Below, in pieces: positions 8,397 to 14,583 of a stretch of 15,562 bases of DNA. The stretch comes from an uncultured Christensenella sp. (GTDB lineage: Bacteria; Bacillota; Clostridia; Christensenellales; UBA3700). The stretch's first letter is position 1. The number at the start of each line of letters is the position of its first letter. Below the pieces are notes generated by a model. The model did no database searches and was not told the origin of the DNA. It saw only the letters and a list, made by a program, of their open reading frames with translations. The position numbers were made by a program, and so were the translations under genes. The stretch lies in NCBI GenBank assembly GCA_910584035.1, contig CAJTZR010000038.1, positions 1 to 15,562 of the forward strand. Reading direction: 5' to 3'.

Positions 8397-8517
8397 TATA
8401 CGAATAATAGTTGACATACAATACTTTTTATCGTATAATATTAACGATATATCGTAACAATTAATAAATTCCGTAATATTCGGATAAAGTAATTTTAACT
8501 ATATATCGTAATAATTA
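8397..8517. promoter_or_regulatory. Operator-like sites around the operon promoter
   Basis: TATCGT-type half sites recur. TATACGA (8397-8403) and TCGTATA (8432-8438) form an inverted pair around the -35 and reach into the -10. ACGATATATCGT (8444-8455) is a perfect 12-bp palindrome at the expected transcription start. ATATATCGTAACAATTA (8447-8463) recurs at 8501-8517 with one mismatch, the second copy lying just before the ribosome binding site. The divergent XRE protein is the obvious candidate binder. Confidence 0.7.
8411..8439 (+). promoter_or_regulatory. Consensus sigma-A promoter of the TM2/zinc-ribbon/patatin operon
   Basis: Perfect TTGACA (8411-8416), a 17-base spacer and perfect TATAAT (8434-8439). 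The predicted start near 8446 falls inside the ACGATATATCGT palindrome, giving a leader of about 90 bases. An ideal promoter overlaid by operator-like dyads is typical of a unit kept off by a repressor. Confidence 0.85.
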
Positions 8518-8537
8518 TACATTGGAGGAATTTTTTT

Positions 8538-8873
8538 ATGGAACAAAGTAAAATTGACACATTTGTCAAAGAAAAAGGAAAGTTTTTTGCTAAAGATTCA
8601 TTGCAAATACTTATTGGTAAATTGAAAGACGAACCAGAAAGTAGTTTTGATTTACTGATGGCACAAAAGTACAAAAAACCTGGTTTAATGCCTATTTTAA
8701 CTTGGCTTTTAGGTTTTTTAGGCGTGGATAGATTTATGCTTGGTGATACTGGACTTGGTGTTTTTAAGCTATTAACTGGTGGCGGTTTTATCATATTTAA
8801 TATATTTGATATTTTTACTGCTTGTAAAAGAACAAGAAATTATAACTTTGATTTGGCAATTAAGGTGTTGTAA
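8538..8873 (+). CDS. TM2-domain membrane protein
   Basis: A 111-residue protein and first gene of the operon. Residues 1-48 are soluble and charged. Residues 49-105 are a TM2 domain: a first helix (LMPILTWLLGFLG), the diagnostic DRF turn (D64-R65-F66) followed by MLGDTGLGVFKLLTGGG, and a second helix (FIIFNIFDIFTAC) with a conserved Asp at 91. The N-terminal part (KIDTFVKEKGKFFAKDSLQILIGKL) resembles the leader seen before TM2 domains in other gut bacteria. TM2 domains sit in the membrane with no settled biochemical role. Translation begins at an ATG nine bases after GGAGG. The stop overlaps the next start by one base (TAATG), so the two proteins are probably made together. Confidence 0.9.
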   Translation: MEQSKIDTFVKEKGKFFAKDSLQILIGKLKDEPESSFDLLMAQKYKKPGLMPILTWLLGFLGVDRFMLGDTGLGVFKLLTGGGFIIFNIFDIFTACKRTRNYNFDLAIKVL

Positions 8874-9517
8874 TGAAATGCGATAATTGTGGTATGGTAT
8901 TTAACGGCAATAATGATACTTGTCCATTGTGCGGTTACAATGTCGGAATTCAAAACCCAGCAAAACGATTTTTGCTTAATGAATTTAAACTAAAAGGCAA
9001 TGTAAGATTATCAATATTACAACTAAATTTTTATGTTTTAGTTAATTTATCTTTAGTTTTGCTTGCTACAAACCTTATTGTTGATTATAGTTTTGTTTGG
9101 TCCCTTATACCTATCTTAATTTTTGCAACTTTTAATTATATATTAAAAATTATTTGCTACCCATACAAATTAACGAAATTTATCAGTAGATATTTTCTGT
9201 TGCTTTGCACTTGCTTAATTGCAATGCAGTACTTAACGTTCAAAGGGCAATGGGCGTTTAATTATGTTGTGCCGTCATTAAATATTTTGATGTCGTTATT
9301 CATTTTTTTGAACATTTTTACTCGTACATCTCTTTGGTCAATAGTAAAAATGCTTATTTGCAATTTGATTGTTACGATTACTTTACTAACTCTATTGCTT
9401 GTCGGTATAACAAGCAGTGATATTGTGACAAAATCTATAATTATTGTTTCTTGTACATTATGCTGTTTAGTTGTTTTCAATTCAGCTTATTGCTTTTTTA
9501 AATTTTACAGGAGATAA
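8873..9517 (+). CDS. Zinc-ribbon protein with six predicted transmembrane helices
   Basis: A 214-residue protein. The N-terminus has two CxxC knuckles, C3/C6 and C17/C20 (CDNC and CPLC), forming a compact zinc ribbon on the cytoplasmic side by inference. Six hydrophobic segments follow at about 50-70, 74-94, 104-121, 129-148, 155-178 and 186-208. No catalytic or transport motif is visible. The architecture resembles zinc-ribbon membrane families of unknown function common in Firmicutes (DUF6320-like), but that assignment needs a profile search. Its start overlaps the upstream TM2 stop by one base, and the ribosome binding site of the patatin gene lies within its last codons. The three genes are therefore tightly coupled. 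Confidence 0.85.
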   Translation: MKCDNCGMVFNGNNDTCPLCGYNVGIQNPAKRFLLNEFKLKGNVRLSILQLNFYVLVNLSLVLLATNLIVDYSFVWSLIPILIFATFNYILKIICYPYKLTKFISRYFLLLCTCLIAMQYLTFKGQWAFNYVVPSLNILMSLFIFLNIFTRTSLWSIVKMLICNLIVTITLLTLLLVGITSSDIVTKSIIIVSCTLCCLVVFNSAYCFFKFYRR

Positions 9518-9519
9518 AA

Positions 9520-10395
9520 ATGATTGAAAATTTAAAAATTGCAATAGTTTTGAGTGGTGGTGCTGGTAAAGGTGCTTATCAATTTGGTTTTATGCAAGCT
9601 TTAAAAGAGGTTATTCCAAAGCAAAATATTGCTATGGTATACGCAAGTTCGATTGGTATTGTAAATGGATATGCTTATGTGGCAGATAAAATGGAAAAGG
9701 GACGTGACTTTTGGAATAATTTGAATTGCAGAGGTTTTTTCGGAATTAGAAAAAATGTAAGAAATAACTTATTTTTAAATGATATGTCTAACAATTTAGT
9801 GACTGATGACGACACTTTATGGACTAAATTTTATGTTACAGAGTGTGCATTAGCGAACTTTTCGGTTTATTATTGGCCTATCAATGATATGCCATATTTG
9901 GATAAACTAAAGTTGATGCAGTTGGGACTAAGTTTTCCATTTATGTTTAAGTTTGGTAAGTTTAAAAATAAATATTATTCTGATGGTGGAATTATTGATA
10001 ATATACCTGTTTATCCATTGCGTTATAATTTAGCAGAGTATGATGTCGCATTGGTTTTACATTGTGACCCAAAATTTAAGCCTAATTATGAGTTGTTTGA
10101 TAAAGGTAAATTGATAATGGACTTTGTGGTTAATATTGACTCACCGAGAAAAAGGGAATCATTTGATTTTTCAAATAAAGTTGTTAGGCAGAATATTAAA
10201 AATGGTTATAATTATGGACTAAAAATTTTAAATCAGCTATTTGCGGATAATGTAAAAAGTATAGAGGAAATGAGAGACGTTTTTCAAAAAATTTATTTTG
10301 ACGAAATCCCTAAAAGACAAGTGAAACGAGCTGCTGGAACTTTAGTAACAATGTTGAATAATGTTTATTGGAAAACTTATTTTGATAGTATGTAA
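9520..10395 (+). CDS. Patatin-like phospholipase
   Basis: A 291-residue patatin-fold lipid acyl hydrolase, predicted cytoplasmic with no signal peptide. The oxyanion-hole loop is SGGAGKGAYQFG (12-23). The nucleophile elbow is YASSIGIVNG with S44; the usual GxSxG is A42-S43-S44-I45-G46, so the first glycine is alanine. The catalytic partner D155 lies in YSDGGIIDNIPVYPL, a good DGG motif, so the Ser-Asp dyad is intact and the enzyme is probably active. The C-terminal 120 residues have no recognised motif. The AGGAG ribosome binding site lies in the end of the preceding gene, with only two bases between stop and start. Patatins act as membrane-attacking effectors in some defence systems, such as CBASS CapV, but no nucleotide cyclase is nearby. 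Remodelling of host-cell lipids is an equal alternative. Confidence 0.9.
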   Translation: MIENLKIAIVLSGGAGKGAYQFGFMQALKEVIPKQNIAMVYASSIGIVNGYAYVADKMEKGRDFWNNLNCRGFFGIRKNVRNNLFLNDMSNNLVTDDDTLWTKFYVTECALANFSVYYWPINDMPYLDKLKLMQLGLSFPFMFKFGKFKNKYYSDGGIIDNIPVYPLRYNLAEYDVALVLHCDPKFKPNYELFDKGKLIMDFVVNIDSPRKRESFDFSNKVVRQNIKNGYNYGLKILNQLFADNVKSIEEMRDVFQKIYFDEIPKRQVKRAAGTLVTMLNNVYWKTYFDSM

Positions 10396-10435
10396 AGCTG
10401 TTGGTTATGTAAAATATAAAATTAATAATAGAGTT

Positions 10436-10490
10436 GCTAGAAAGCAAAAAAAATCACTTTGCCATAAAAAAGTAAAGTGATTTTTTTTAA
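10436..10490 (+). terminator. Strong bidirectional terminator cassette (copy 2)
   Basis: A perfect 15-bp stem, eight A then TCACTTT (10446-10460) against AAAGTGA then eight T (10474-10488), closes the patatin operon. On the minus strand the A-tract becomes a T-tract, so it can also end the convergent XRE gene at 10614. The flank GCTAGAAAGCAAA and the stem sequence repeat those at 7501-7550. Confidence 0.92.
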
Positions 10491-10613
10491 TAATTTATTG
10501 GTAAAGCTGGTGTTATAAATGGTATAAAAATATAAATGTGAAACAGATTTGAAGCGATTGCATAAAAATGTTTACATTTTAAAATATTTGGTTATATTGT
10601 TGTGTAATTTTAA

Positions 10614-10856
10614 TTATTTTAGTAATAAGTTATCATAATCAAATAATTCGCTATCAAAAAAATCTTTAGCTGAAATATCTAAGCCATAAATTAATGCTAA
10701 AATGGTTGCTAATTTAAAGTCATTATTTTTGCCATTAAGAATTGTACTTATTGTTGATTGCGGAACGCCAGAGTTGGCAGAAAGTTTGTATTGAGTTATA
10801 TTTTTTGCCTTAATAATTTCTTTTAATCTTTTAGTAATTGCGGAATTTAAATTCAT
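10614..10856 (-). CDS. Small XRE-family regulator
   Basis: An 80-residue, nearly HTH-only protein. Residues 6-68 form a Cro/CI-type fold: RLKEIIKAKNITQYKLSANSGVPQSTISTILNG gives the scaffold and recognition helices, and FKLATILALIYGLDISAKDFF the closing helices. The tail is only about 12 acidic residues, too short for an effector domain. The ATG is preceded on its strand by AGGTGG about seven bases away. A TATAAT-like box lies upstream at 10904-10909 (minus strand), and ATATATCGGTAC near 10881 recalls the ATATATCGTAA sites of the 8.4-kb operators. It is convergent with the patatin operon and shares its terminator. Target unknown. Confidence 0.88.
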   Translation of the reverse strand: MNLNSAITKRLKEIIKAKNITQYKLSANSGVPQSTISTILNGKNNDFKLATILALIYGLDISAKDFFDSELFDYDNLLLK

Positions 10857-11246
10857 AATTTACCACCTAATTTATTTTAAATATATCGGTACACCATAGT
10901 AATATTATATGTTATTATTAATTAGAATTACTACGCCACATTGAATATTTTGTAATTTGGTTAACTTGTAATGCATTATAAAAATTAAAAGTTAATTGAA
11001 ATTTATAACGAATTTTATAGATAGTTATAAACAATTGCAGTTGTATTTGCTAAATGTTTGTTTGTATTTAATGCTAAAGAGTAACTGTTATACTAATATT
11101 AAATTTTAAACTTATAAACAATTGCTGTCGCTTATTATGAGAGAAAAGACGAGATTGCGAGTAGGTGATTTTTAATAACATTTGGTTATATATATATTGT
11201 TGTTTAGTATTAATTAATAATAAAACGAATTGTTTAGGCTTTTAAG
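10857..11246. other. Spacer between two XRE genes
   Basis: It holds the putative promoter of the 10614-10856 gene. TTATAAACAATTGC occurs twice, near 11025 and 11112. A less AT-rich patch at 11120-11175 includes a 12-codon open stretch starting MREKTRLRV, possibly a remnant. No gene is supported. Confidence 0.45.
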
Positions 11247-11609
11247 TTATTTAAGTTTATTCATTAAGCTAATAATTATTTCTTTGTTTTCGTTAGATAA
11301 TCTACTAAACATATTTAATAAATTTTTATCATTTTCATTATACTTATTGCCTAGATAAAAAAAGTCGGTTATCGTTATATTCATTATTTCGCAAAATTCT
11401 AATAAAGTGCTGACTTTTAATTTAACGGTTTTATTCATAATCCTTTTTATAAATTGTTCATTATAGCCTAATGTAAAACTAGTTGCCCTATTAGAAAGGT
11501 TATTTAAATCCATAAAGTAAGACATTCTATATAATACCTCATCATAAGTAATTGGAGGTGGTTCTTTAATTTGTTTTAGTTTTGCTGATACTATTGATTT
11601 TGATTTCAT
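11247..11609 (-). CDS. HTH (XRE-like) regulator with divergent recognition helix
   Basis: A 120-residue protein. Residues 1-22 are a basic, proline-containing N-terminal arm. Residues 23-87 fit a Cro/CI-like fold, but the central helices (NLSNRATSFTLGYNEQFIKRIMNK) are atypical; VSTLLEFCEIMNITITDFFYLG is a standard closing segment. The C-terminal tail (DKNLLNMFSRLSNENKEIIISLMNKL) closely parallels the tail of the 8053-8355 regulator (QKELLNVFSKLNNEQQKELISFLKSL), suggesting paralogy or a shared dimerisation mode. The start is set by AGAGGAA about seven bases upstream. A TATAAT-like box sits at 11645-11650 on the same strand. No adjacent target gene is evident. Confidence 0.82.
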   Translation of the reverse strand: MKSKSIVSAKLKQIKEPPPITYDEVLYRMSYFMDLNNLSNRATSFTLGYNEQFIKRIMNKTVKLKVSTLLEFCEIMNITITDFFYLGNKYNENDKNLLNMFSRLSNENKEIIISLMNKLK

Positions 11610-11840
11610 AAATATTTCCTCTTGTGTTGTACTGAATTAATGTAATTATATCTTAAAATAATTTGTTTTTATGTTCTGTCCACAGTTTGGAATTTTAGAA
11701 TATTCCACGTATTGTAGATTAAGCTAAAAATTCTATACATATTTTACGACCATATAATTTATTGATAAAAAAATTAGTATGTTTGTTAAGTTGTGTTTGA
11801 TTTGCCACCACCAAACTTTTTATGCATAAAAATTGCAAGT

Positions 11841-11914
11841 TTAGCAAAATGTTAACTTTGTAATAATTATAGTATGGAATTTGCTAAAAGTAAAACTTTT
11901 TTTAACATTTTGCT
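11841..11914. promoter_or_regulatory. Paired inverted repeats upstream of the decayed XRE gene
   Basis: AGCAAAATGTTAA (11843-11855) is the exact reverse complement of TTAACATTTTGCT (11902-11914), 46 bases away. TTAGCAAA (11841) and TTTGCTAA (11880) add further inverted half sites. The right arm contains the -35 of the promoter at 11902-11930. This looks like an operator set for a repressor, perhaps the product of the decayed gene itself. Confidence 0.55.
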
Positions 11915-11930
11915 GAATTATTGATATAAT
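11902..11930 (+). promoter_or_regulatory. Sigma-A-type promoter of the decayed XRE gene
   Basis: TTAACA (11902-11907), a 17-base spacer and a perfect TATAAT (11925-11930), placed about 19 bases before the start codon. The -35 lies within an inverted-repeat arm. Confidence 0.65.
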
Positions 11931-11948
11931 AAAATCAAAAGGTAAAAA

Positions 11949-12301
11949 ATGTTAAAATTAAAAACAATAAGTCAAGAACAGAAATTGACTCAAAAAGAAA
12001 TTGCTAATTAATTAAATAAATCAATAACAACAATATGTGATTTGGGAAAGAGGTAGAACTGACCATCAATAGATGTTTTAACAAAATTATCTAAATTTTT
12101 CAATGTGTCCATAGATTATTTAGTAAACAATTCAAACGAAGAAGGGCTAATAATTATGCAAAACGAATTAAGCAAAGATGAAAACTATCTAATTGATTTG
12201 GTTAGACGATTAGAAATTAAAGATAAAATACTATTTATGAATTCGCAGAACTAATGGTTCAATCAAAGAAAAAAATAAAACGAAATTTATTATCAAAATG
12301 A
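11949..12301 (+). pseudogene. Decayed XRE-family repressor gene
   Basis: Read with corrections, this gives an XRE regulator beginning MLKLKTISQEQKLTQKEIAN, with LNKSITTICDWERGRTEPS and IDVLTKLSKFFNVSIDYLV after it, a classic phage-repressor-like HTH, then a helical tail ending EFAELMVQSKKK. The copy is broken in four places. There is a TAA at codon 21 (12009-12011), where Tyr or similar is expected. An extra T near 12042 shifts TGG-GAA-AGA-GGT out of frame, and a missing G near 12062 restores it. A missing G after 12239 shifts the final 21 codons. AAAGG precedes the ATG. The sequence is otherwise well preserved, which suggests recent loss. Confidence 0.85.
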
Positions 12302-12368
12302 ATGTTTTGAATAAAAATCTTTATTTAAAATTTGAGTATAAATTGGAGTTTGGGTTAAACCATATTGT

Positions 12369-12396
12369 CCACGCATTGTAGATAACGTGGTTTTTT
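12369..12396 (+). terminator. Intrinsic terminator after the decayed XRE gene
   Basis: CCACG (12369-12373) pairs with CGTGG (12386-12390) and is followed by six T. The stem is short but G+C-rich for this DNA. The loop includes CATTGTAGAT, part of a motif also present near 11708 and, less well, near 4761. Confidence 0.65.
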
Positions 12397-12444
12397 CAAC
12401 TAATATTAAATTTTATATTTATGTGAAATATCAATGGGTGTAAA

Positions 12445-12485
12445 AAATGATTGGTAAAGTGTTTTTCCAATCATTTGCTTTTTAA
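12445..12485 (+). terminator. Second intrinsic terminator
   Basis: AAATGATTGG (12445-12454) pairs perfectly with CCAATCATTT (12467-12476); AAA/TTT pairing extends into the loop, and GCTTTTTAA follows. A second terminator so soon after the first may insulate ldh from upstream transcription. Confidence 0.75.
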
Positions 12486-12494
12486 TTGTAAATG

Positions 12495-12562
12495 TTTTAT
12501 TGTATTTCAATAAGTTGTTGTTTTTAATTTTTATTGTATTTCAATAGTTGTTGATTTAGTAT
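12495..12562. repeat. Two-copy 34-bp tandem repeat
   Basis: TTTTATTGTATTTCAATA followed by AGTTGTTG occurs at 12495 and again, with one base deleted, at 12529. Each unit contains the small dyad TATTG/CAATA. There are only two units and no spacers. Confidence 0.7.
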
Positions 12563-13056
12563 ATATTTTTTTGATTGAAAATTGGTCAGATTATTTTTCT
12601 ATTGCCTAAAAGTTAAGGCTAAATATACAAGTTATATAAGTGGTTTTTTAAGGTTTGGTAATATTGTTTTAATTTTTTATATAAAAGAGAGTTTTTCTAT
12701 TGACAAGTTGGGTAAAAATTGGTAAAATACTGTTGTATACTATTTTAGATATATTTATTATAATAAAATTATTATAAATAAAGTCGGTTGATTGAAAAAA
12801 TATTGTCTAAATGGTGAATACTTGTTATAGCATTTAATTTTAATATCGGCTGGAAAGTTTTAGTTGGTGATATAATTGTTACCATACAAGAGAGCAATTT
12901 GCAATTTTTTAAAGTAGATTATTGCTATTGAGTTAAAAGTTTATGTTATAGTATATTTTTGCTTTTAAATTTTAAGTTTGCAATGACATATTTAATAATT
13001 GTTTTAAGCTGGAATATGAGTAACTTTTTATCACTTAAATAATAGCAAAATAACAA

Positions 13057-13085
13057 TTGATTGTTAAAAATGGAATTAATATAAA
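13057..13085 (+). promoter_or_regulatory. Putative ldh promoter
   Basis: TTGATT (13057-13062), a 17-base spacer and TATAAA (13080-13085), giving a leader of about 110 bases. The dyad TAACAAT/ATTGTTA (13051-13066) overlaps the -35 and could be an operator. Confidence 0.45.
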
Positions 13086-13199
13086 AATCTTTTTAGATTG
13101 AGCTTATTAAAGCAATTGCTTAGGTATTATGTTTAAATGAATTTAACATTTTAGTTAATATAGAAAAATTAAATTTTGTATAGATATACGGAGGTTACT

Positions 13200-14147
13200 A
13201 TGAACAGAAAAATTACTATTATTGGTGCAGGTAGCGTTGGTGCTTCAATTGCTTATACTGCAGTTGTTAAGGGTGTCGCTAGCGAAATCGTGCTGATAGA
13301 CATTAACAAGGACAAGACTCTAGGTGAGGCTATGGATATCCGTCAAGGCATTCCTTTCTGCACACCTTGTGATATTTATGCTGGTGAATATGCAGATGCA
13401 GTTGGCAGTGATATCGTTGTTATTACTTCAGGTATTCCAAGAAAGCCTGGTCAATCTCGTATTGATTTAACTCAAACTAATGTAAATATTATCAAAGACA
13501 TTGCTAAGAACATTGTTCCTTATGCAAAAGATGCTTTATATGTTATTGTAAGTAACCCCGTAGATATTATGACATACGTGTTTACAAAAGTTTCTGGTAT
13601 TCCAGAGGAAAGAGTTATCGGTTCAGGTACTTTGCTTGATACATCAAGATTGCGTTCAAGCTTGGCAGACCATTTGGCTGTAAGTCAAAAGAGCATTCAC
13701 GCTTACGTTCTTGGTGAGCACGGCGACAGCTCATTTGTGCCTTGGTCAATTGCACAAGTTGGTTGTGTTAACTTGCTTGATTACAAAGATAAGTTTAAAT
13801 GCAAAGACCAAAAGGAATTTGATTTTGATAAGCAAGAAATTGAAACTTATATGAAAAAATCTGGTGGTACAATTATTGCTAGAAAGGGTGCTACTTTCTA
13901 TGCTATTGCAATTAGTGTGTGCCATTTGTTGGAGTGTATTTTCTCTCAAAGTAATACTTCAATGACAGTATCTTCTATGATGCACGGCGAGTATGGTATT
14001 GAGGACGTATGTTTAAGCATTCCATTTATTGTAGGTCCACAAGGTATTTGCGGTAAGATTTTGCCAGATTTGACAAAAGAGGAAGTTGAAAAATTACACA
14101 ATAGTGCAAATATGCTAAAAAGCGTTATTGCACAAATTGAAATTTGA
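13200..14147 (+). CDS. ldh: L-lactate/malate dehydrogenase family protein, probably lactate dehydrogenase
   Basis: A 315-residue NAD-dependent 2-hydroxyacid dehydrogenase that would reduce pyruvate to lactate at the end of fermentation. The Rossmann motif is GAGSVGAS (9-16); D34 in VLIDIN indicates NAD rather than NADP. Catalytic residues are R87, D147, R150 and H174 (LGEHGDSSFVPWS). SGTLLDTSRLR and GEHGD are lactate-dehydrogenase-like. However the specificity position before KPG is Arg (R81, IPRKPG), the residue typical of malate dehydrogenases, where classical lactate dehydrogenases have Gln. Clostridial proteins with this mixed signature are commonly annotated as lactate dehydrogenase, so that name is kept with caution. 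The ATG lies five bases after GGAGG; an in-frame TTG at 13176 is not needed. Its base composition is less AT-rich than its surroundings, fitting high expression. It uses the only TGA stop among the intact genes. Confidence 0.9.
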   Translation: MNRKITIIGAGSVGASIAYTAVVKGVASEIVLIDINKDKTLGEAMDIRQGIPFCTPCDIYAGEYADAVGSDIVVITSGIPRKPGQSRIDLTQTNVNIIKDIAKNIVPYAKDALYVIVSNPVDIMTYVFTKVSGIPEERVIGSGTLLDTSRLRSSLADHLAVSQKSIHAYVLGEHGDSSFVPWSIAQVGCVNLLDYKDKFKCKDQKEFDFDKQEIETYMKKSGGTIIARKGATFYAIAISVCHLLECIFSQSNTSMTVSSMMHGEYGIEDVCLSIPFIVGPQGICGKILPDLTKEEVEKLHNSANMLKSVIAQIEI

Positions 14148-14430
14148 TATACATTATTGCTAATAGTGGTAAAGAATGGTAGAAATTTATTGATTAAATT
14201 GGCGAATTTGTAAATTTTGGTTATTTAAATAATATATTTATATTGAAAAAGAGCTATTTAGTGGTAAAATGTATTTGAGGTAAATTTAACCTTAGTTGAA
14301 AAATAAACAACTTAAAATGTAGCAAAGAATAATTTGTTAAATTTATAAATAGATTTTAAAAATTGCATTTATAGATTTGAATTATTTGAGTGACAAGCTA
14401 AGTTGGATAAATAAAATTGGAAAGTTTGTA
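14148..14430. other. Spacer downstream of ldh, nothing identified
   Basis: AT-rich sequence with no convincing ldh terminator, gene or strong repeat. It ends at the possible small gene at 14431. Confidence 0.4.
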
Positions 14431-14583
14431 ATGGATTGGGATAAATTTAATGATAGTATAAATCAGTTTGTTGCATATAGTTTCATTAATGATAAAATTT
14501 TGAATAATGGTGTAGACAATGATATTACAGATTTGGAAAGTTTAGAAATTAATGATTACGAGGACGAACAAGAACAAGATTAA
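14431..14583 (+). CDS. Possible small acidic protein
   Basis: A 50-residue open frame beginning MDWDKFNDSINQF and ending in a run of D and E (NDYEDEQEQD). GGAAAG six bases before the ATG could serve as a ribosome binding site. The frame is open further upstream to a TTG at 14377 without better support. The composition is less repetitive than random AT-rich frames and the acidic tail recalls the protein at 7068-7478, but no family was recognised. No promoter is clear and it is followed by the tandem array. It may be real or chance. Confidence 0.35.
   Translation: MDWDKFNDSINQFVAYSFINDKILNNGVDNDITDLESLEINDYEDEQEQD

Larger units (their letters stand above)
11610..11948. other. Spacer with regulatory sites between divergent regulators
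   Basis: It contains the upstream region of the 11247-11609 gene, one copy of the CCACGTATTGTAGAT motif (about 11708), and the promoter and inverted repeats of the decayed XRE gene. No gene was seen. Confidence 0.55.
12302..13199. other. Spacer before ldh: terminators, short tandem repeat, array-like units
   Basis: From left to right it holds two hairpin terminators (12369-12396 and 12445-12485), a two-copy 34-bp tandem repeat (12495-12562), and AT-rich sequence that from about 12820 to 13030 contains CTTGTTATA and GCTGGAA elements like those of the array at 14600-15380. The ldh promoter candidate is at 13057-13085. No gene was seen. Confidence 0.5.

Noticed and set aside
8053..10395. CBASS-type defence system because of the patatin
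   Set aside because: No CD-NTase cyclase, HORMA, TRIP13 or ubiquitin-like accessory gene is present in the window; only the effector class is shared.
11120..11175. Tiny open stretch MREKTRLRV and neighbouring less AT-rich bases
   Set aside because: Twelve codons without a ribosome binding site or family match; noted only as possible remnant.
12495..12562. Possible CRISPR repeat pair
   Set aside because: Only two units, directly abutting with no unique spacers, and no cas genes nearby.
13051..13085. Rex-type redox operator upstream of ldh
   Set aside because: Only one half site (TTGTTAA) matches; the second half of the TTGTTAA-N4-TTAACAA pattern is absent.
13176..13199. Upstream TTG start for ldh adding eight residues
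   Set aside because: The ATG at 13200 has GGAGG at ideal spacing and gives the standard N-terminus (MNRKITIIGAG); the TTG has no binding site.
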